From positions 1 through 64,000 of the forward strand of contig JABFGG010000014.1 of the NCBI GenBank assembly GCA_013112575.1: a stretch of 64,000 nucleotides of DNA, in the 5' to 3' direction. The stretch's first letter is position 1. Each line of letters begins with the position of its first letter. Shown one piece after another: positions 26,693-36,236 of this stretch. Made by a program: the position numbers and the translations under genes. This stretch comes from Chloroflexota bacterium. GTDB taxonomy: Bacteria > Chloroflexota > Anaerolineae > Anaerolineales > UBA11579. Under the pieces are notes generated by a model. It saw only the letters and a list, made by a program, of their open reading frames with translations, was not told where the DNA came from and did not search any database.

Positions 26693-26851
26693 CTATAAAT
26701 CACCCTGAGTATAGGCGTAGTAAGTAAATGAACCCCCGCCAGCTATGGCAATGACGAGAGCTGTATTGTGGTCCATGGTCAGGCGCAGCATGATGTAAAG
26801 GAGAACGGCCAGACCAATGCCGATGGCTGCTAACCTAAGGTAAGTGCGCAT
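26693..26851 (-). CDS. 52-residue membrane microprotein coupled to the HTH gene
   Basis: Short frame beginning MRTYLRLAAIGIGL and ending AYTQGDL. Two hydrophobic segments, about residues 6-22 and 31-46, are joined by LTMDHNTAL. Its ATG overlaps the TGA of the upstream HTH gene (TGATG), the classic arrangement for translational coupling, which supports it being real despite its size. Function unknown. Confidence 0.55.
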   Translation of the reverse strand: MRTYLRLAAIGIGLAVLLYIMLRLTMDHNTALVIAIAGGGSFTYYAYTQGDL

Positions 26852-27072
26852 CAGGTTTTCCTCGCCGAGCGCCCAGAACGCGGGGTGTTGGCCGTATTAA
26901 TGCGCTGCTGGTAGGCAGTCACCGAGCGGCGGTCGATCAACCAAACTTCACGGGTACCTACCCTGCGTTTGAGGGCCTGCAGTATACCGTTTGCACATAA
27001 GCGCGCAACATAGCTTTGAGATAATCCCAGGATGGCGGCTGCTTCAGTAGTTGTCAGTGTGTAATTCGGCAT
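26851..27072 (-). CDS. Excisionase/MerR-like helix-turn-helix protein
   Basis: 73 residues with a winged-helix DNA-binding domain of the excisionase family: LTTTEAAAILGLSQSYVARL, ILQALKRRVGTREVWLIDRR, SVTAYQQR. Nothing else is attached, so it is either a small regulator or an antitoxin/recombination-directionality type factor. No integrase is nearby. The stop overlaps the start of a 52-residue membrane protein. ATG start; the upstream 170 bases are shared with the divergent GAF/HD-GYP gene. Confidence 0.7.
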   Translation of the reverse strand: MPNYTLTTTEAAAILGLSQSYVARLCANGILQALKRRVGTREVWLIDRRSVTAYQQRINTANTPRSGRSARKT

Positions 27073-27241
27073 AGCAATTCCTTATTAATTCTATCAAACA
27101 CGTTTTTCGTTGAGGCTTACATCTTACCTAATGATTAACAGTTAATGAGAGCAACATCATAAATCTGTAAGGATTAGTCCAGCGAAGCCCATCAGATATA
27201 TAATCAGGATAGCCTGCACAATAAAAGATCACGGCATCTGA

Positions 27242-28444
27242 ATGGAAACTGAACCGGGGCGTACTCTCACCACGCTTGACCCAAACACTCCAGACCAATT
27301 GATGATCCAATTGGAAACGACCCAACGCGAGTTGGAATCCTTGCGGCGCGCCGAACACCAACAGCGTATGATGGTGGAAACTCTAGGCCGCCTGGGACGG
27401 GCCCTGAGCGCCAGCCTGGACCTGCATACCCTCCTGGAAATGGTGTGCAAGGAAAGCACCAGCGTTTTTAATGTAGAGGCGGCTTTCCTGTGGCTGGTGG
27501 CAGGGGATGACCTGTTTGGCTTTGCAGGATTTGGGGATGGACGCGAACTATTTATCGGCAAGCGCGTCTCCATGGAAGACCCGCTCACCGTGGGGGCACG
27601 CATCATCCGTGAAAAACGCCCCTATTACATCAACGACACCATGAATTCCACCGAAGTCAACCAAGATTTGATCAAGCTTTTTAACGTCCAATCGCTTATG
27701 GGCGTGCCCTTATTGCGGCACGGCAAGGCCATCGGCGCGCTGATGATCATCGATAAAAATGATGCCCAGCGTTTCGACAAACAGGACATTGAAATGGCCG
27801 AGGTCTTCGGCAGCCATGCAGCCATCGCGCTGGAAAACGCTACCTTGATCGACGAAATCCAGCAATCCAACCTGGAATTGATCCACGCCTACGGCTCCAC
27901 CCTGGAAGGTTGGGTGCGGGCGCTTGACTTGCGCCATAAAGAAACCGAAGGGCACACTCGACGGGTCACTGAAATGACGGTGGAATTAGCCAAGATCATG
28001 GAATGCCCGCCGGATGAAATGGAGCATATCCGGCGCGGCGCTCTACTGCACGACATTGGTAAGATTGCCATACCGGATGAGATCCTGCTCAAACCAGGCC
28101 GCCTGACGGATGACGAATGGGTTGTCATGCGCCAGCATCCTGTGTATGCTTACCAGTTCCTCTCCCCTATCCCTTACCTGCAACCTGCCTTACACATCCC
28201 CCACCACCATCATGAGAAATGGGACGGCAGCGGTTACCCCGACGCTTTGCAGGGCACGGACATCCCTTTGCCAGCGCGCATCTTTACTGTGGTGGACGTA
28301 TGGGACGCTTTGAGTTCAGACCGCGTCTACCGCCAAGCCTGGCCTCAGGATGAGGTGTATAAGTACCTGCAAAATGAAGCAGGCAAACAGTTTGACTCCA
28401 CAGTGATTAAAGCATTTCTTGAGCATGTGCTTAGCCAGCATTAG
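27242..28444 (+). CDS. GAF domain / HD-GYP phosphodiesterase
   Basis: 400 residues. A short coiled N-terminus (residues 18-42), a GAF sensor domain (about 45-200) and an HD-GYP domain (about 215-395). Seen: GHTRRV, the metal pair in LLHDIGK near residue 270, [17 protein letters not shown] with the GYP motif near 330, and [12 protein letters not shown]. The HD-GYP residues for metal binding appear complete, so it is predicted to hydrolyse cyclic di-GMP, controlled by a ligand of the GAF domain. No membrane segment. Stands alone and is followed by the lipA promoter. Confidence 0.9.
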   Translation: METEPGRTLTTLDPNTPDQLMIQLETTQRELESLRRAEHQQRMMVETLGRLGRALSASLDLHTLLEMVCKESTSVFNVEAAFLWLVAGDDLFGFAGFGDGRELFIGKRVSMEDPLTVGARIIREKRPYYINDTMNSTEVNQDLIKLFNVQSLMGVPLLRHGKAIGALMIIDKNDAQRFDKQDIEMAEVFGSHAAIALENATLIDEIQQSNLELIHAYGSTLEGWVRALDLRHKETEGHTRRVTEMTVELAKIMECPPDEMEHIRRGALLHDIGKIAIPDEILLKPGRLTDDEWVVMRQHPVYAYQFLSPIPYLQPALHIPHHHHEKWDGSGYPDALQGTDIPLPARIFTVVDVWDALSSDRVYRQAWPQDEVYKYLQNEAGKQFDSTVIKAFLEHVLSQH

Positions 28445-28470
28445 ATTCCCGTAAATATCGTCCTGCAAAA

Positions 28471-28499
28471 TTGATGAAAGTGGAGCACTGCGGTAGAAT
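28471..28499 (+). promoter_or_regulatory. Sigma70-type promoter of lipA
   Basis: TTGATG (28471-28476), 17-base spacer, TAGAAT (28494-28499). It lies within the upstream extension of the lipA frame, which supports the later ATG as true start. Confidence 0.65.
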
Positions 28500-28521
28500 T
28501 AATTCCTACCAAGGAGACTTA

Positions 28522-29484
28522 ATGGCTCATACACCTACGCGGGATCGCATCCGCGCTGACGAAGTTACAACCATGCCCCAACGCCGCCCGGACTGGATCC
28601 GGGTACGGGCGCCCGTGGGAGACACCTACGAGAATCTCAAAGACCTGATGCGCAGCAAGTCGCTGCACACCGTTTGTGAAGAGGCCATGTGCCCCAATAT
28701 TGGGGAGTGCTGGGGAGACGGCACGGCCACTTTCTTGATGCTGGGCGACGTCTGTACGCGTAGTTGTGGCTTCTGCGACATCAAACGTGGCATGCCCAAT
28801 ACCATGGACTGGGCCGAACCCATGCGCGTGGCGCAGGCTGTCAAGGACATGACCTTAAAACACGCTGTCATCACCAGCGTCAACCGCGATGACCGCGCCG
28901 ACGGTGGTGCGCCCATCTTCGCCATGGTCATTAAATACATTCGCCAATTGCAACCCGGCTGCTCCATCGAGGTGCTGATCCCCGACTTTAAAGGCAGCGC
29001 CGAAGCCCTGCGCATCGTGATGGACGCCCGTCCTGAGATCCTTAACCACAATGTGGAAACCGTGCCGCGTCTGTTCAAAAAGGTACAGCCGCAGGACAAG
29101 TATGAATGGGCTGCAGCCACCCTAAGCAATGCCAAGAAGATGGACCCGGACGTGCTCACCAAATCGGGTATCATGCTGGGGCTGGGCGAGACGATGGATG
29201 AGGTCAAAGACGTGATGCGTGACCAGCGTGAGTGGGGCGTGGACATCCTGACCCTGGGCCAGTACCTGCAACCCAGCCGCAAACACCTCCCTATCGAACG
29301 CTATTACACGCCAGAAGAATTTGAAGAGTTGAAAACCTTCGGCCATGAGATCGGCTTCCGCTGGGTCGAGAGTGGGCCACTGGTGCGCTCCTCGTACCAT
29401 GCTGCCGATCAGGTACGTTCATTGAGTGTCGTGCATCGTGAGTTATATGGTGAGCAACAGCCTAACTTATTTTTCGCCGGCTAA
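28522..29484 (+). CDS. lipA: Lipoyl synthase
   Basis: 320 residues. Radical SAM enzyme that inserts two sulfurs into protein-bound octanoate. Both clusters are evident: the auxiliary cluster cysteines C52, C57 and C63 ([12 protein letters not shown]) and the radical SAM cysteines C78, C82 and C85 (CTRSCGFC). The late RSSYHA carries the Ser ligand of the auxiliary cluster. The ATG at 28522 is preceded by AAGGAG; a longer frame from 28471 would begin inside the -35 box. No lipB or lipoate ligase is nearby. Confidence 0.95.
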   Translation: MAHTPTRDRIRADEVTTMPQRRPDWIRVRAPVGDTYENLKDLMRSKSLHTVCEEAMCPNIGECWGDGTATFLMLGDVCTRSCGFCDIKRGMPNTMDWAEPMRVAQAVKDMTLKHAVITSVNRDDRADGGAPIFAMVIKYIRQLQPGCSIEVLIPDFKGSAEALRIVMDARPEILNHNVETVPRLFKKVQPQDKYEWAAATLSNAKKMDPDVLTKSGIMLGLGETMDEVKDVMRDQREWGVDILTLGQYLQPSRKHLPIERYYTPEEFEELKTFGHEIGFRWVESGPLVRSSYHAADQVRSLSVVHRELYGEQQPNLFFAG

Positions 29485-29507
29485 AAGCCCCTTTCCCCAT
29501 CAACCAG

Positions 29508-29536
29508 ACGCTCACAATCTTGTGGGCGTTTTTTTA
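29508..29536 (+). terminator. Rho-independent terminator of lipA
   Basis: ACGCTCACAA pairs with TTGTGGGCGT (one G-T pair) around a 2-base loop and is followed by a run of T. Confidence 0.85.
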
Positions 29537-29600
29537 TTTGCGACTTTGTTCTCCAAATATCGTAGTTAATAGAAACACAATTAGTGATGGAGAGATCAAG

Positions 29601-29825
29601 ATGTACCTGGAAATGAAAAAGACCCTCTGGTTCCTGTGGCCCTTTGTCGTTGTATGGAACTTATTGGCTGCAATTCTCAAGATGACCGGGCGTTTGGTGG
29701 CTGCTATCCTCGGATTGGTTTTTATCATCGTCGGGTTTATCCTGACCGTGACGGTTGTCGGCGCCATCGTGGGCATCCCCCTGGCGGCCTTCGGTTTTCT
29801 ATTAATGCTGCGTAGCATCTTCTAA
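29601..29825 (+). CDS. Small hypothetical membrane protein
   Basis: 74 residues from an ATG after GGAGAG. Charged start MYLEMKK, two hydrophobic helices (about 8-30 and 36-70) rich in Gly, Val and Ile, and a basic LRSIF end. Starting earlier would place the N-terminus inside the lipA terminator. Not recognised; similar tiny helical-hairpin proteins are common in the window. Confidence 0.6.
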   Translation: MYLEMKKTLWFLWPFVVVWNLLAAILKMTGRLVAAILGLVFIIVGFILTVTVVGAIVGIPLAAFGFLLMLRSIF

Positions 29826-29913
29826 GAACATCTCGATCCATAAGGTCTGGTACTTTTGTCTTATGCTCCAGGCCACGAAACGGGACTTAAGGACTGTCCC
29901 CTTTCCAGACACC

Positions 29914-29935
29914 ATTCTCTATAATCCCAGAGAAT
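29914..29935 (+). promoter_or_regulatory. Inverted repeat over a TATAAT box
   Basis: ATTCTCT and AGAGAAT flank eight bases; TATAAT (29920-29925) lies inside. Positioned about 40 bases before the next gene, so it may be its -10 region with an overlapping operator. No good -35 is visible. Confidence 0.35.
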
Positions 29936-29966
29936 CCATTATTGTTGTAGAGGAGAAAGGTGTTTT

Positions 29967-30785
29967 ATGGAAAACAAACAAGGAACAACGTATCAGGAAG
30001 CTCCCCGCCGCAGTTCAGCTCTAAATATTGGTGTGATTATATTGGTTGTGCTGCTACTGCTGGTGGTGATAGGTGGTGTTGGTCTATTCGCCCTGCGAAG
30101 CACAGCCGGTGGTGTAGCCAACCTCGCTGAAGGGGCCAGCCAACAATTAGAAACCGTCGGTGAGGTTGCAGGAGATGTGGCCAACGCAGCCGACATTGGT
30201 GGTGAACAAATCGCTGACCCCGACCGCTTCATGCGAGTACAAGGGGAGTACGTGCTCCATCCTGGTGACTTTGACTTCCCCTATTATGTTGAAGCGGGGA
30301 AAGAAGTCCGTTTGGCCAACAGCACGCTGGTGCTGGAAGTTGGACAGGTGGAAGGCAAAGGCTACATCAATGACACCGGCCGTGTCGACGGCTGGCGCTT
30401 GGAGATGCGGCGGCAGAACAGCGCCGACTTCACCCCGGCTATCATCGTCAGTAGTGTGGAAGTCTTCGAGACCATTGGCGGCGCTCAATTGGCGCTGACC
30501 CCGGACTATTTCCACGCCTACGAAGCTCCCGACGGTTACGATCTGATCTCCAGCGAGAGCTGCAGCATCGGTGACGAATGTACGCTCATCGTGTTGGATC
30601 GTTTTGATGCAGCGGCCAGCCTCACGACCCTGCGTTATGACGTAGCCTTCACATATCACAATATCCTGGTGTGGGTATCTGGGCGTGGTTTGGATGTAGA
30701 GATCAACGAGAATGACGTGCTGGAACCAGCCCAAATGCTATTGGAACGTTTACAGAATGGTGTTGACCTGGTTGCCGCCAATTAA
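29967..30785 (+). CDS. Hypothetical membrane-anchored extracytoplasmic protein
   Basis: 272 residues from an ATG following AGGAGAAAGG. A single N-terminal membrane anchor (about 20-45) precedes a short Gly/Ala-rich region and a soluble domain of about 190 residues with a pair of cysteines (SCSIGDEC) that could form a disulfide. No recognised family. It ends in a very long terminator stem. Confidence 0.6.
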   Translation: MENKQGTTYQEAPRRSSALNIGVIILVVLLLLVVIGGVGLFALRSTAGGVANLAEGASQQLETVGEVAGDVANAADIGGEQIADPDRFMRVQGEYVLHPGDFDFPYYVEAGKEVRLANSTLVLEVGQVEGKGYINDTGRVDGWRLEMRRQNSADFTPAIIVSSVEVFETIGGAQLALTPDYFHAYEAPDGYDLISSESCSIGDECTLIVLDRFDAAASLTTLRYDVAFTYHNILVWVSGRGLDVEINENDVLEPAQMLLERLQNGVDLVAAN

Positions 30786-30802
30786 ATGAGATTAAAGGTA
30801 AG

Positions 30803-30854
30803 ACTAGAAAGAACAGAGGCCTGCTCTAAAGAGCAGGCCTCTGTTCTTTCTAGT
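30803..30854. terminator. 25-bp perfect hairpin between convergent genes
   Basis: Arms 30803-30827 and 30830-30854 are exactly complementary with only two bases between them. It ends immediately before the convergent decarboxylase gene. T-rich TTCTTTCT occurs inside each arm rather than after it. Most likely a bidirectional terminator. Confidence 0.75.
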
Positions 30855-30859
30855 TCGAG

Positions 30860-32347
30860 CTAAGAAGGAATTTCTTCGTTTTTCAGGATTTCATCACCAA
30901 GTTCAACCACCTTGTCAACCAAAATATCGAAGTCAGTGTAGCGGCTGCGATGATTGGTGATGGATGCGCGCAGGGAAAAATTATCATTCAGGGTAGTGTA
31001 AGATGGCAGGGCCACACCACTCTCATGCAAGCGCATCAATAGTTCTTTATTCAGCTTACTCAAGGTCTCATCGTCCAGGCCATCTGCAATATACCGAAAG
31101 CACACGATATTTAACGGTACCGGAGCAGTCATCTCTAATTGGGGATGTGCTTCTACCAGGCTTTTAAGGTAGCGCGCCTGGGCTACGTTCTGTTCGATGA
31201 GCCGCGCCAACTTGTCGATGCCGTGGGCTTTGAAAGACATCCACACTTTGAGGGCGCGGAAACCACGCGTCAACTGCACGCCCAACTCACCATACCAGGC
31301 CGATTTACCCGAAGCCAGGCCGCGTGGCATATGGGTTAAATAGTCCGGGGTGGAGGCAAAAGTAGCAGCCAGTTCATCTAGGTCGCGCACCAGCACTCCT
31401 GCCACTTCAAAGGGCAGATACCCCCATTTATGCAGGTCAAAGGCCAGGGAGTCGGCATGCTCCATACCGGCCACAATCGGTTTCAATTCATCTGAGATGG
31501 CGACCAAAGCCCCAAAGGCGCCATCTACGTGGAACCACAAACCTTCTTGCTGGCAGATATCGGCCAGGGCACTGAGATCGTCAAAAGTAGCTGTATTGGT
31601 GGTGGCAGCGTTGCCAACCACGCACACAGGATGCAAACCATTGGCTTTATCTTCAGCAATGGCTGCTTCCAAGGCGCGGATGTCCATGCTGTATTGATTG
31701 TCAACAGGGATCACACGGAGGGCATCGGTGCCCAGCCCCAGCAACTCAACCGCTTTAGGATTGGAACTATGGGTCTGGCTGGAGGCATACATGACCATTG
31801 GTTTATCACCAATCGCCACACCCTCCTTGCGCAAGTCATAACCTGCCATGACATTACGCGCTACCGTCAGTCCCACCAGGTTAGCCATCGAGCCACCACT
31901 AACCAGCAAACCGCTGTAATCCTTAGGCAAACCGAACATCTGCTTGCACCAGTCGATGACCTGATCTTCAACATAATTGGAGATCGTATCCCCTCCCCCC
32001 ATATTGGGGTTCAGGCCGGAGGCCAGCATGTCGGCCAACATACCATAGGCTGTACCATTGCCCATCACCCAGCCCCAGAAGCGCGGGTGCCCGTTGCCCA
32101 TCGGATTGGGCAAGACATGTTGCTTAAATTCTTCGTAAGTCTGTGCTTCGCCCTGGCCTGTGAGAGGCAGGGGCTGTTTCATGGCTGCTTTAGCTTCATC
32201 CAGCAAGGGTTTCCATACAGGGCTATCGTCAAAACTCTGCATCTGGTCGAGCATGTCATCCAACATCTGGTGACCCAGAGCACGTAATTCTTCCCAGTTC
32301 TGGGGATCAAGGCTTTCTTCGGGATGGGTCTGGAGCTTTGAGGCCAA
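30860..32347 (-). CDS. PLP-dependent decarboxylase, group II (aromatic amino acid/glutamate decarboxylase-like)
   Basis: 495 residues. Seen: cofactor-stacking H193 (QTHSS), D275 in HVDGAFG and the PLP Lys307 in FDLHKWGY, all in the spacing of group II decarboxylases. N-terminal HPRFWGWVMGNG corresponds to the substrate-side HPxF segment. The start is TTG with AGGAG seven bases upstream. Related to aromatic-L-amino-acid decarboxylases, but the amino acid substrate cannot be fixed from sequence. Upstream HAD gene is on the same strand, 42 bases away. Confidence 0.85.
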   Translation of the reverse strand: MASKLQTHPEESLDPQNWEELRALGHQMLDDMLDQMQSFDDSPVWKPLLDEAKAAMKQPLPLTGQGEAQTYEEFKQHVLPNPMGNGHPRFWGWVMGNGTAYGMLADMLASGLNPNMGGGDTISNYVEDQVIDWCKQMFGLPKDYSGLLVSGGSMANLVGLTVARNVMAGYDLRKEGVAIGDKPMVMYASSQTHSSNPKAVELLGLGTDALRVIPVDNQYSMDIRALEAAIAEDKANGLHPVCVVGNAATTNTATFDDLSALADICQQEGLWFHVDGAFGALVAISDELKPIVAGMEHADSLAFDLHKWGYLPFEVAGVLVRDLDELAATFASTPDYLTHMPRGLASGKSAWYGELGVQLTRGFRALKVWMSFKAHGIDKLARLIEQNVAQARYLKSLVEAHPQLEMTAPVPLNIVCFRYIADGLDDETLSKLNKELLMRLHESGVALPSYTTLNDNFSLRASITNHRSRYTDFDILVDKVVELGDEILKNEEIPS

Positions 32348-32389
32348 AATATTCTCCTGAACATAAGCGTATCACTGTACGCCCTTACA

Positions 32390-33064
32390 CTATTTACTTG
32401 TTGTTTTTGTGATCAAATCATCCAACGATAATTCTGCCAGGGAATCCAGAATCAGGTCAGCATGGCTGATATCCAGTAATTTGGTCACTCCGTTGGGCAC
32501 CGCCACACAAAACACACCCGCTTCACGTGCAGCCGTCAGACCGTTGGGAGAGTCTTCAAGGACAATAGCCTCATCGGCCTGCACGCCCAAAGCATCCAGG
32601 GCAGCCAGGAAGAGGTCCGGGGCAGGTTTGGTCTGCTCCACATCATCGGCGGTGCGTACAGCATCAAACTGCTCCCACAGGCCCAGGCGCGTGAGGTGTC
32701 CCTTGACCCAACTCTCGGGAGAACTGGAGGCTACAGCCAGTTTGAGCCCTTGGGCTTTGGCATCACGGATGTAATCCTTGACCCCCGGCAAAACCGGTTG
32801 GCGCATGGTGATCTCTACATCGCGTTTACGACGCTTGATCCAGATGGCTTCACGATCAATCGGTTGGCCATAAGATTCCTCAAGATAGTCAAAAGGATCG
32901 AAACCGGTGGTTCCATCCCCACCCACGATCAAGGCCCATTTTTCCAGTGGCAGTTCACAATCGTGTTGGCGATAGATCTCCTGCCAGGACTCATAGTCTG
33001 GTATCTCAGTGTCTACAATGAGACCATCAAAATCGAAGATGAGGGCGCGGATTTGTTTGGGCAT
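32390..33064 (-). CDS. HAD-superfamily hydrolase (beta-phosphoglucomutase-like)
   Basis: 224 residues from the ATG at 33064. Motif I DFDGLIVDTE with nucleophile Asp11 and Asp13, motif II VASSSPESW, a motif III Lys in EQTKPAPDLF and motif IV LEDSPNGLTAA. The cap domain lies between residues 20 and 85. An extended -10 box ends nine bases before the ATG, so the transcript may be nearly leaderless; a longer frame would start upstream of that box. Substrate is probably a sugar phosphate. Confidence 0.85.
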   Translation of the reverse strand: MPKQIRALIFDFDGLIVDTEIPDYESWQEIYRQHDCELPLEKWALIVGGDGTTGFDPFDYLEESYGQPIDREAIWIKRRKRDVEITMRQPVLPGVKDYIRDAKAQGLKLAVASSSPESWVKGHLTRLGLWEQFDAVRTADDVEQTKPAPDLFLAALDALGVQADEAIVLEDSPNGLTAAREAGVFCVAVPNGVTKLLDISHADLILDSLAELSLDDLITKTTSK

Positions 33065-33073
33065 GGGAGGCAA

Positions 33074-33082
33074 AGTATACCA
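33074..33082 (-). promoter_or_regulatory. Extended -10 promoter of the HAD gene
   Basis: Minus strand TGG followed by TATACT, nine bases before the ATG. No good -35 is seen. Would give an almost leaderless transcript. Confidence 0.45.
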
Positions 33083-33186
33083 AAACAAGAACCACGAAAT
33101 GTCTTTGTGGTCAATTAATTAAGAAGTAGGAGCGGGTTTAAGCGATGCGGAGCTTCGCCACCCACCCCTTCAAAGCACCCTTATAT

Positions 33187-33214
33187 AAAAAAGGGCGACG
33201 CATGCGTCGCCCTT
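33187..33214 (-). terminator. Rho-independent terminator of the nuo operon
   Basis: 24-base perfect palindrome AAGGGCGACGCA / TGCGTCGCCCTT followed on the minus strand by six T. Lies 20 bases behind nuoN. Its core matches the palindromes at 59422 and 61747. Confidence 0.85.
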
Positions 33215-33234
33215 GCTCAATAGATTTTATTAGC

Positions 33235-34689
33235 CTAGAACCAGAGGAAGCCAGCCTCCGCAGCCCATTCAAAAAGCGGCGTAGAAAAGAAAAACAACAA
33301 GACCGTTGCCACTGCTGTGGCAGCCGTGGCCAGGTTCAGCCAGGTTTCACCGCGCACCTGCGGGTCACCATCCTGCATGTACATAATGATGATCAGGCGG
33401 AGGTAGTAATATGCGGAGACCACCGAAGTGACCACACCCACTATAGCCAGCCAATAGTACCCGCCCTCGATGACCACACGGAACACGAACAGCTTGGCCG
33501 CAAAACCCAGAGTAGGTGGAACTCCTGTAAAGGAGAACATGAAGACGGCCATTGCCAGGGCCAGGGCGGGGTATTTGCGGCCCAATCCAGCATAATCCTG
33601 GAGGTCAAGGCCACGTCCTTCTTTGCGTTCCAGCATAATCACAATAGCCCAGGAACCAAAGCTGGCAATAGCAAAAGTCACCAGGTAGAACAGCACCGAG
33701 GCGATGGTGTCTTCAAAAAGACCATCTTGTCCAAAAGCCACGAAGGCCATCAGGATAAAACCGGCATGGGAAATACTGGAATAGGCAAACAGACGCTTGA
33801 TATTGCTCTGTGCCACGGCAACGACATTGCCGATCACCAAAGTAGCAGCGGCCACTGCCGCCAGTACAGGAGCGAGGTCAACGCTGATGGCGGGGAAGGC
33901 TGCAATGAAAACACGCAAAAGTGCTGCGAAACCACCCGCTTTAGCGCCCACCGCCATGAAAGCCGTGACCGTAGTGGGCGCACCCTGGTAAACGTCAGGG
34001 GTCCACATATGGAAAGGCGCCGCGGCGACTTTAAAACCGAGGCCGACCAGGATGAGGCCCGCGCCAACTAACAAGAATGCTGGCGTCTCAACACCTGCCT
34101 CGGCAGCTGCAAATATCTGTATCAGGTTGGTCTGGCCCGTGGCCCCATAAACGAGGGCAATGCCATAGACCAGGAAACCGCTGGCAAATGCACCCAGCAG
34201 GAAGTATTTCAATCCGGCTTCCTCCGACTCCACCTGGGGACGGGCGAAGGCCGATAGTACGTACAAAGGAATGGAAAGCAATTCCAGAGCGAGGAATACG
34301 ACGATGAGGTCAGCGGCAGAAGCCATCAGCATCATGCCTGCTACCGAGAAGAGCATTAGCACGTAGTATTCACCGCGCGCCAGGCCCATGCGCTGCATGT
34401 AATCATGCGAGATAGCCAGGGCCACCAAACTGCTGGCCAGGATGAACACGTTCATATATACGGTGAAATCATCGATCGCCAGCATGCCTTTGAAGGCTTC
34501 TGTTTGCGTGCCTGCCTGGAAGATCGAAAGGATCAAAGTAACAGCCAGGCCCAGGGCGGTCAGCAGCACCATCAAGCCTTTGCCCTGTCTGGGAACGAAC
34601 ACATTGACCATTAAGAGCGCGCAGGCCCAACTCACCAAAACTAGGATGGGCAGCGTGTTTAGCAGGTCGAGGGGGTTGAACTCGATCAT
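33235..34689 (-). CDS. nuoN: NADH-quinone oxidoreductase subunit N
   Basis: 484 residues, about 14 helices, one of the three antiporter-like proton-pumping subunits of complex I. Seen: GLxFKVAAAPFHMWTPDVYQGAP with its central Lys, a PTTVTAF stretch and the second Lys region SNIKRLFAYSS. Last gene of the operon, 14 bases behind nuoM and followed by a strong terminator. Confidence 0.95.
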   Translation of the reverse strand: MIEFNPLDLLNTLPILVLVSWACALLMVNVFVPRQGKGLMVLLTALGLAVTLILSIFQAGTQTEAFKGMLAIDDFTVYMNVFILASSLVALAISHDYMQRMGLARGEYYVLMLFSVAGMMLMASAADLIVVFLALELLSIPLYVLSAFARPQVESEEAGLKYFLLGAFASGFLVYGIALVYGATGQTNLIQIFAAAEAGVETPAFLLVGAGLILVGLGFKVAAAPFHMWTPDVYQGAPTTVTAFMAVGAKAGGFAALLRVFIAAFPAISVDLAPVLAAVAAATLVIGNVVAVAQSNIKRLFAYSSISHAGFILMAFVAFGQDGLFEDTIASVLFYLVTFAIASFGSWAIVIMLERKEGRGLDLQDYAGLGRKYPALALAMAVFMFSFTGVPPTLGFAAKLFVFRVVIEGGYYWLAIVGVVTSVVSAYYYLRLIIIMYMQDGDPQVRGETWLNLATAATAVATVLLFFFSTPLFEWAAEAGFLWF

Positions 34690-34703
34690 TGAGGTTATCG
34701 CCT

Positions 34704-36227
34704 TTAGCGCACGGCCACAGATGCAGCGTTGACCAAATCAACCAACTGGTCGACTGTCGGCCCCATCAACTCAAAGAAGAACTTGGGGTACAAGCCAATC
34801 CAGAAGATGAGGATCAAGAGCGGCACCAGGATAGCGATCTCACGCCAGTTGAGGTCTTTGAGGTTGGCATTCTTTTCGTTGTCCGCCGGACCGAGGAACA
34901 TCTTCTGGAACATGTACAGCATATAGATGGCGGCCAGGATGACACCCGCCGCCGCAAAAGCGGTGAATAGATATGAACCATAAGAGCCGCCAGCAGCACC
35001 CGCGCCCCAGGAACCAAGCAGAATGGTGAACTCGCCCACGAAACCATTGAGGCCGGGTAAGCCCATGGATGACAGCGCCACAATAAGGGTCAGCACCGCA
35101 TAAACCGGCATGATCTTCCACAGGCCGCCGAACTCACTCAGTTCACGTGTATGGCGGCGCTCGTAGATGAAGCCGACGATGAGGAACAATGCGCCTGTGC
35201 TGATACCGTGGTTGACCATCTGCAAGATGCCCCCCTGGATACCCTGTGAGTTTAGCGCAAAAATGCCCAGCATCACAAAGCCAAGGTGGGAAACAGATGA
35301 ATAAGCAACCAGTTTCTTTACATCGCGCTGCGGATAGGAAACGATTGCACCGTAAATGATGCCAACCACAGCCAGAAAACCCATCAGTGGGGCTAACTCT
35401 CTGGCAGCTTCCGGAAATAGCGGTAGGTTGAAACGTACGAAACCGTAGGTACCCATCTTCAACAAGACACCCGCCAGAATGACAGAACCGGCCGTGGGGG
35501 CCTGCACGTGGGCGTCGGGCAACCAGGAGTGCAAGGGCCACATGGGTACTTTGATGGCGAAAGCCGCCGCAAAGGCCAGGAACAGCCAGAATTGGATACC
35601 TGGATCAATGCCACCTTGTAAGATCAAGTCTGGTACCACAAAGGTACCACCTTCAATGCCCAGCCACAGGATGGCCAGCAGCATGAGAATGGAACCGGCC
35701 ATTGTATAGAGGAAAAACTTGATGGCCGCATAAGTACGCTGTGCGCCGCCCCAGATGCCGATGAGGAAATACATGGGCACCAGCGTGAACTCCCAGAAAA
35801 CGTAGAACAGGAACAGGTCCTGCGCCAGGAACACACCGGTCATGCCGACTTCCAGCAAGAGGAAGAAGATCATAAAATCGCGCACACGATCTTCCACTGC
35901 CGTCCAGGTGGACAAAATGGCGATGGGCGTCAGGAATGCGGTCAACAGCACCAGCAAGATGCTGATGCCGTCAATGCCCATGGCGTAGTGGATGGTCCAG
36001 CCAGCGAATTCGATCCAGGGAACTTCCAGGTACATTTGTACAAAGGGGATGTCCGGATTGAATTGAGCCAGCACCCACATGGAAATACCGAAGGTGATCA
36101 GCGCCGTGACCAGGGACACCCAGCGGGCAGTGTTCTCCTGCTCCTTTTTGCCCAGGAACAGCAGGACCAGCACACCCACAAGGGGGAAGAAGGTCACAAG
36201 ATTAAGCGGATGAAAAAGAAAATCCAT
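34704..36227 (-). CDS. nuoM: NADH-quinone oxidoreductase subunit M
   Basis: 507 residues, about 14 helices, antiporter-like subunit. The helix-5 Glu occurs in FFLLLEVGMTGVFLA, and AFAIKVPMWPLHSWLPDAH plus KKLVAYSSVSHLG carry the conserved lysines of the proton path. Nine bases behind nuoL in canonical order. Confidence 0.95.
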   Translation of the reverse strand: MDFLFHPLNLVTFFPLVGVLVLLFLGKKEQENTARWVSLVTALITFGISMWVLAQFNPDIPFVQMYLEVPWIEFAGWTIHYAMGIDGISILLVLLTAFLTPIAILSTWTAVEDRVRDFMIFFLLLEVGMTGVFLAQDLFLFYVFWEFTLVPMYFLIGIWGGAQRTYAAIKFFLYTMAGSILMLLAILWLGIEGGTFVVPDLILQGGIDPGIQFWLFLAFAAAFAIKVPMWPLHSWLPDAHVQAPTAGSVILAGVLLKMGTYGFVRFNLPLFPEAARELAPLMGFLAVVGIIYGAIVSYPQRDVKKLVAYSSVSHLGFVMLGIFALNSQGIQGGILQMVNHGISTGALFLIVGFIYERRHTRELSEFGGLWKIMPVYAVLTLIVALSSMGLPGLNGFVGEFTILLGSWGAGAAGGSYGSYLFTAFAAAGVILAAIYMLYMFQKMFLGPADNEKNANLKDLNWREIAILVPLLILIFWIGLYPKFFFELMGPTVDQLVDLVNAASVAVR

Positions 36228-36236
36228 AATATTCCT

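Noticed and set aside
28471..28521. 17-codon upstream extension of lipA
   Set aside because: It would begin in the -35 box of the likely promoter, while AAGGAG precedes the inner ATG.
31529..32287. Open frame of 252 codons on the plus strand
   Set aside because: Antisense to the PLP decarboxylase; His/Gln-rich shadow.
33145..34071. Long open frame of 308 codons on the plus strand
   Set aside because: Antisense to nuoN, whose motifs and operon position are certain; the composition is that of a reverse-complement shadow.
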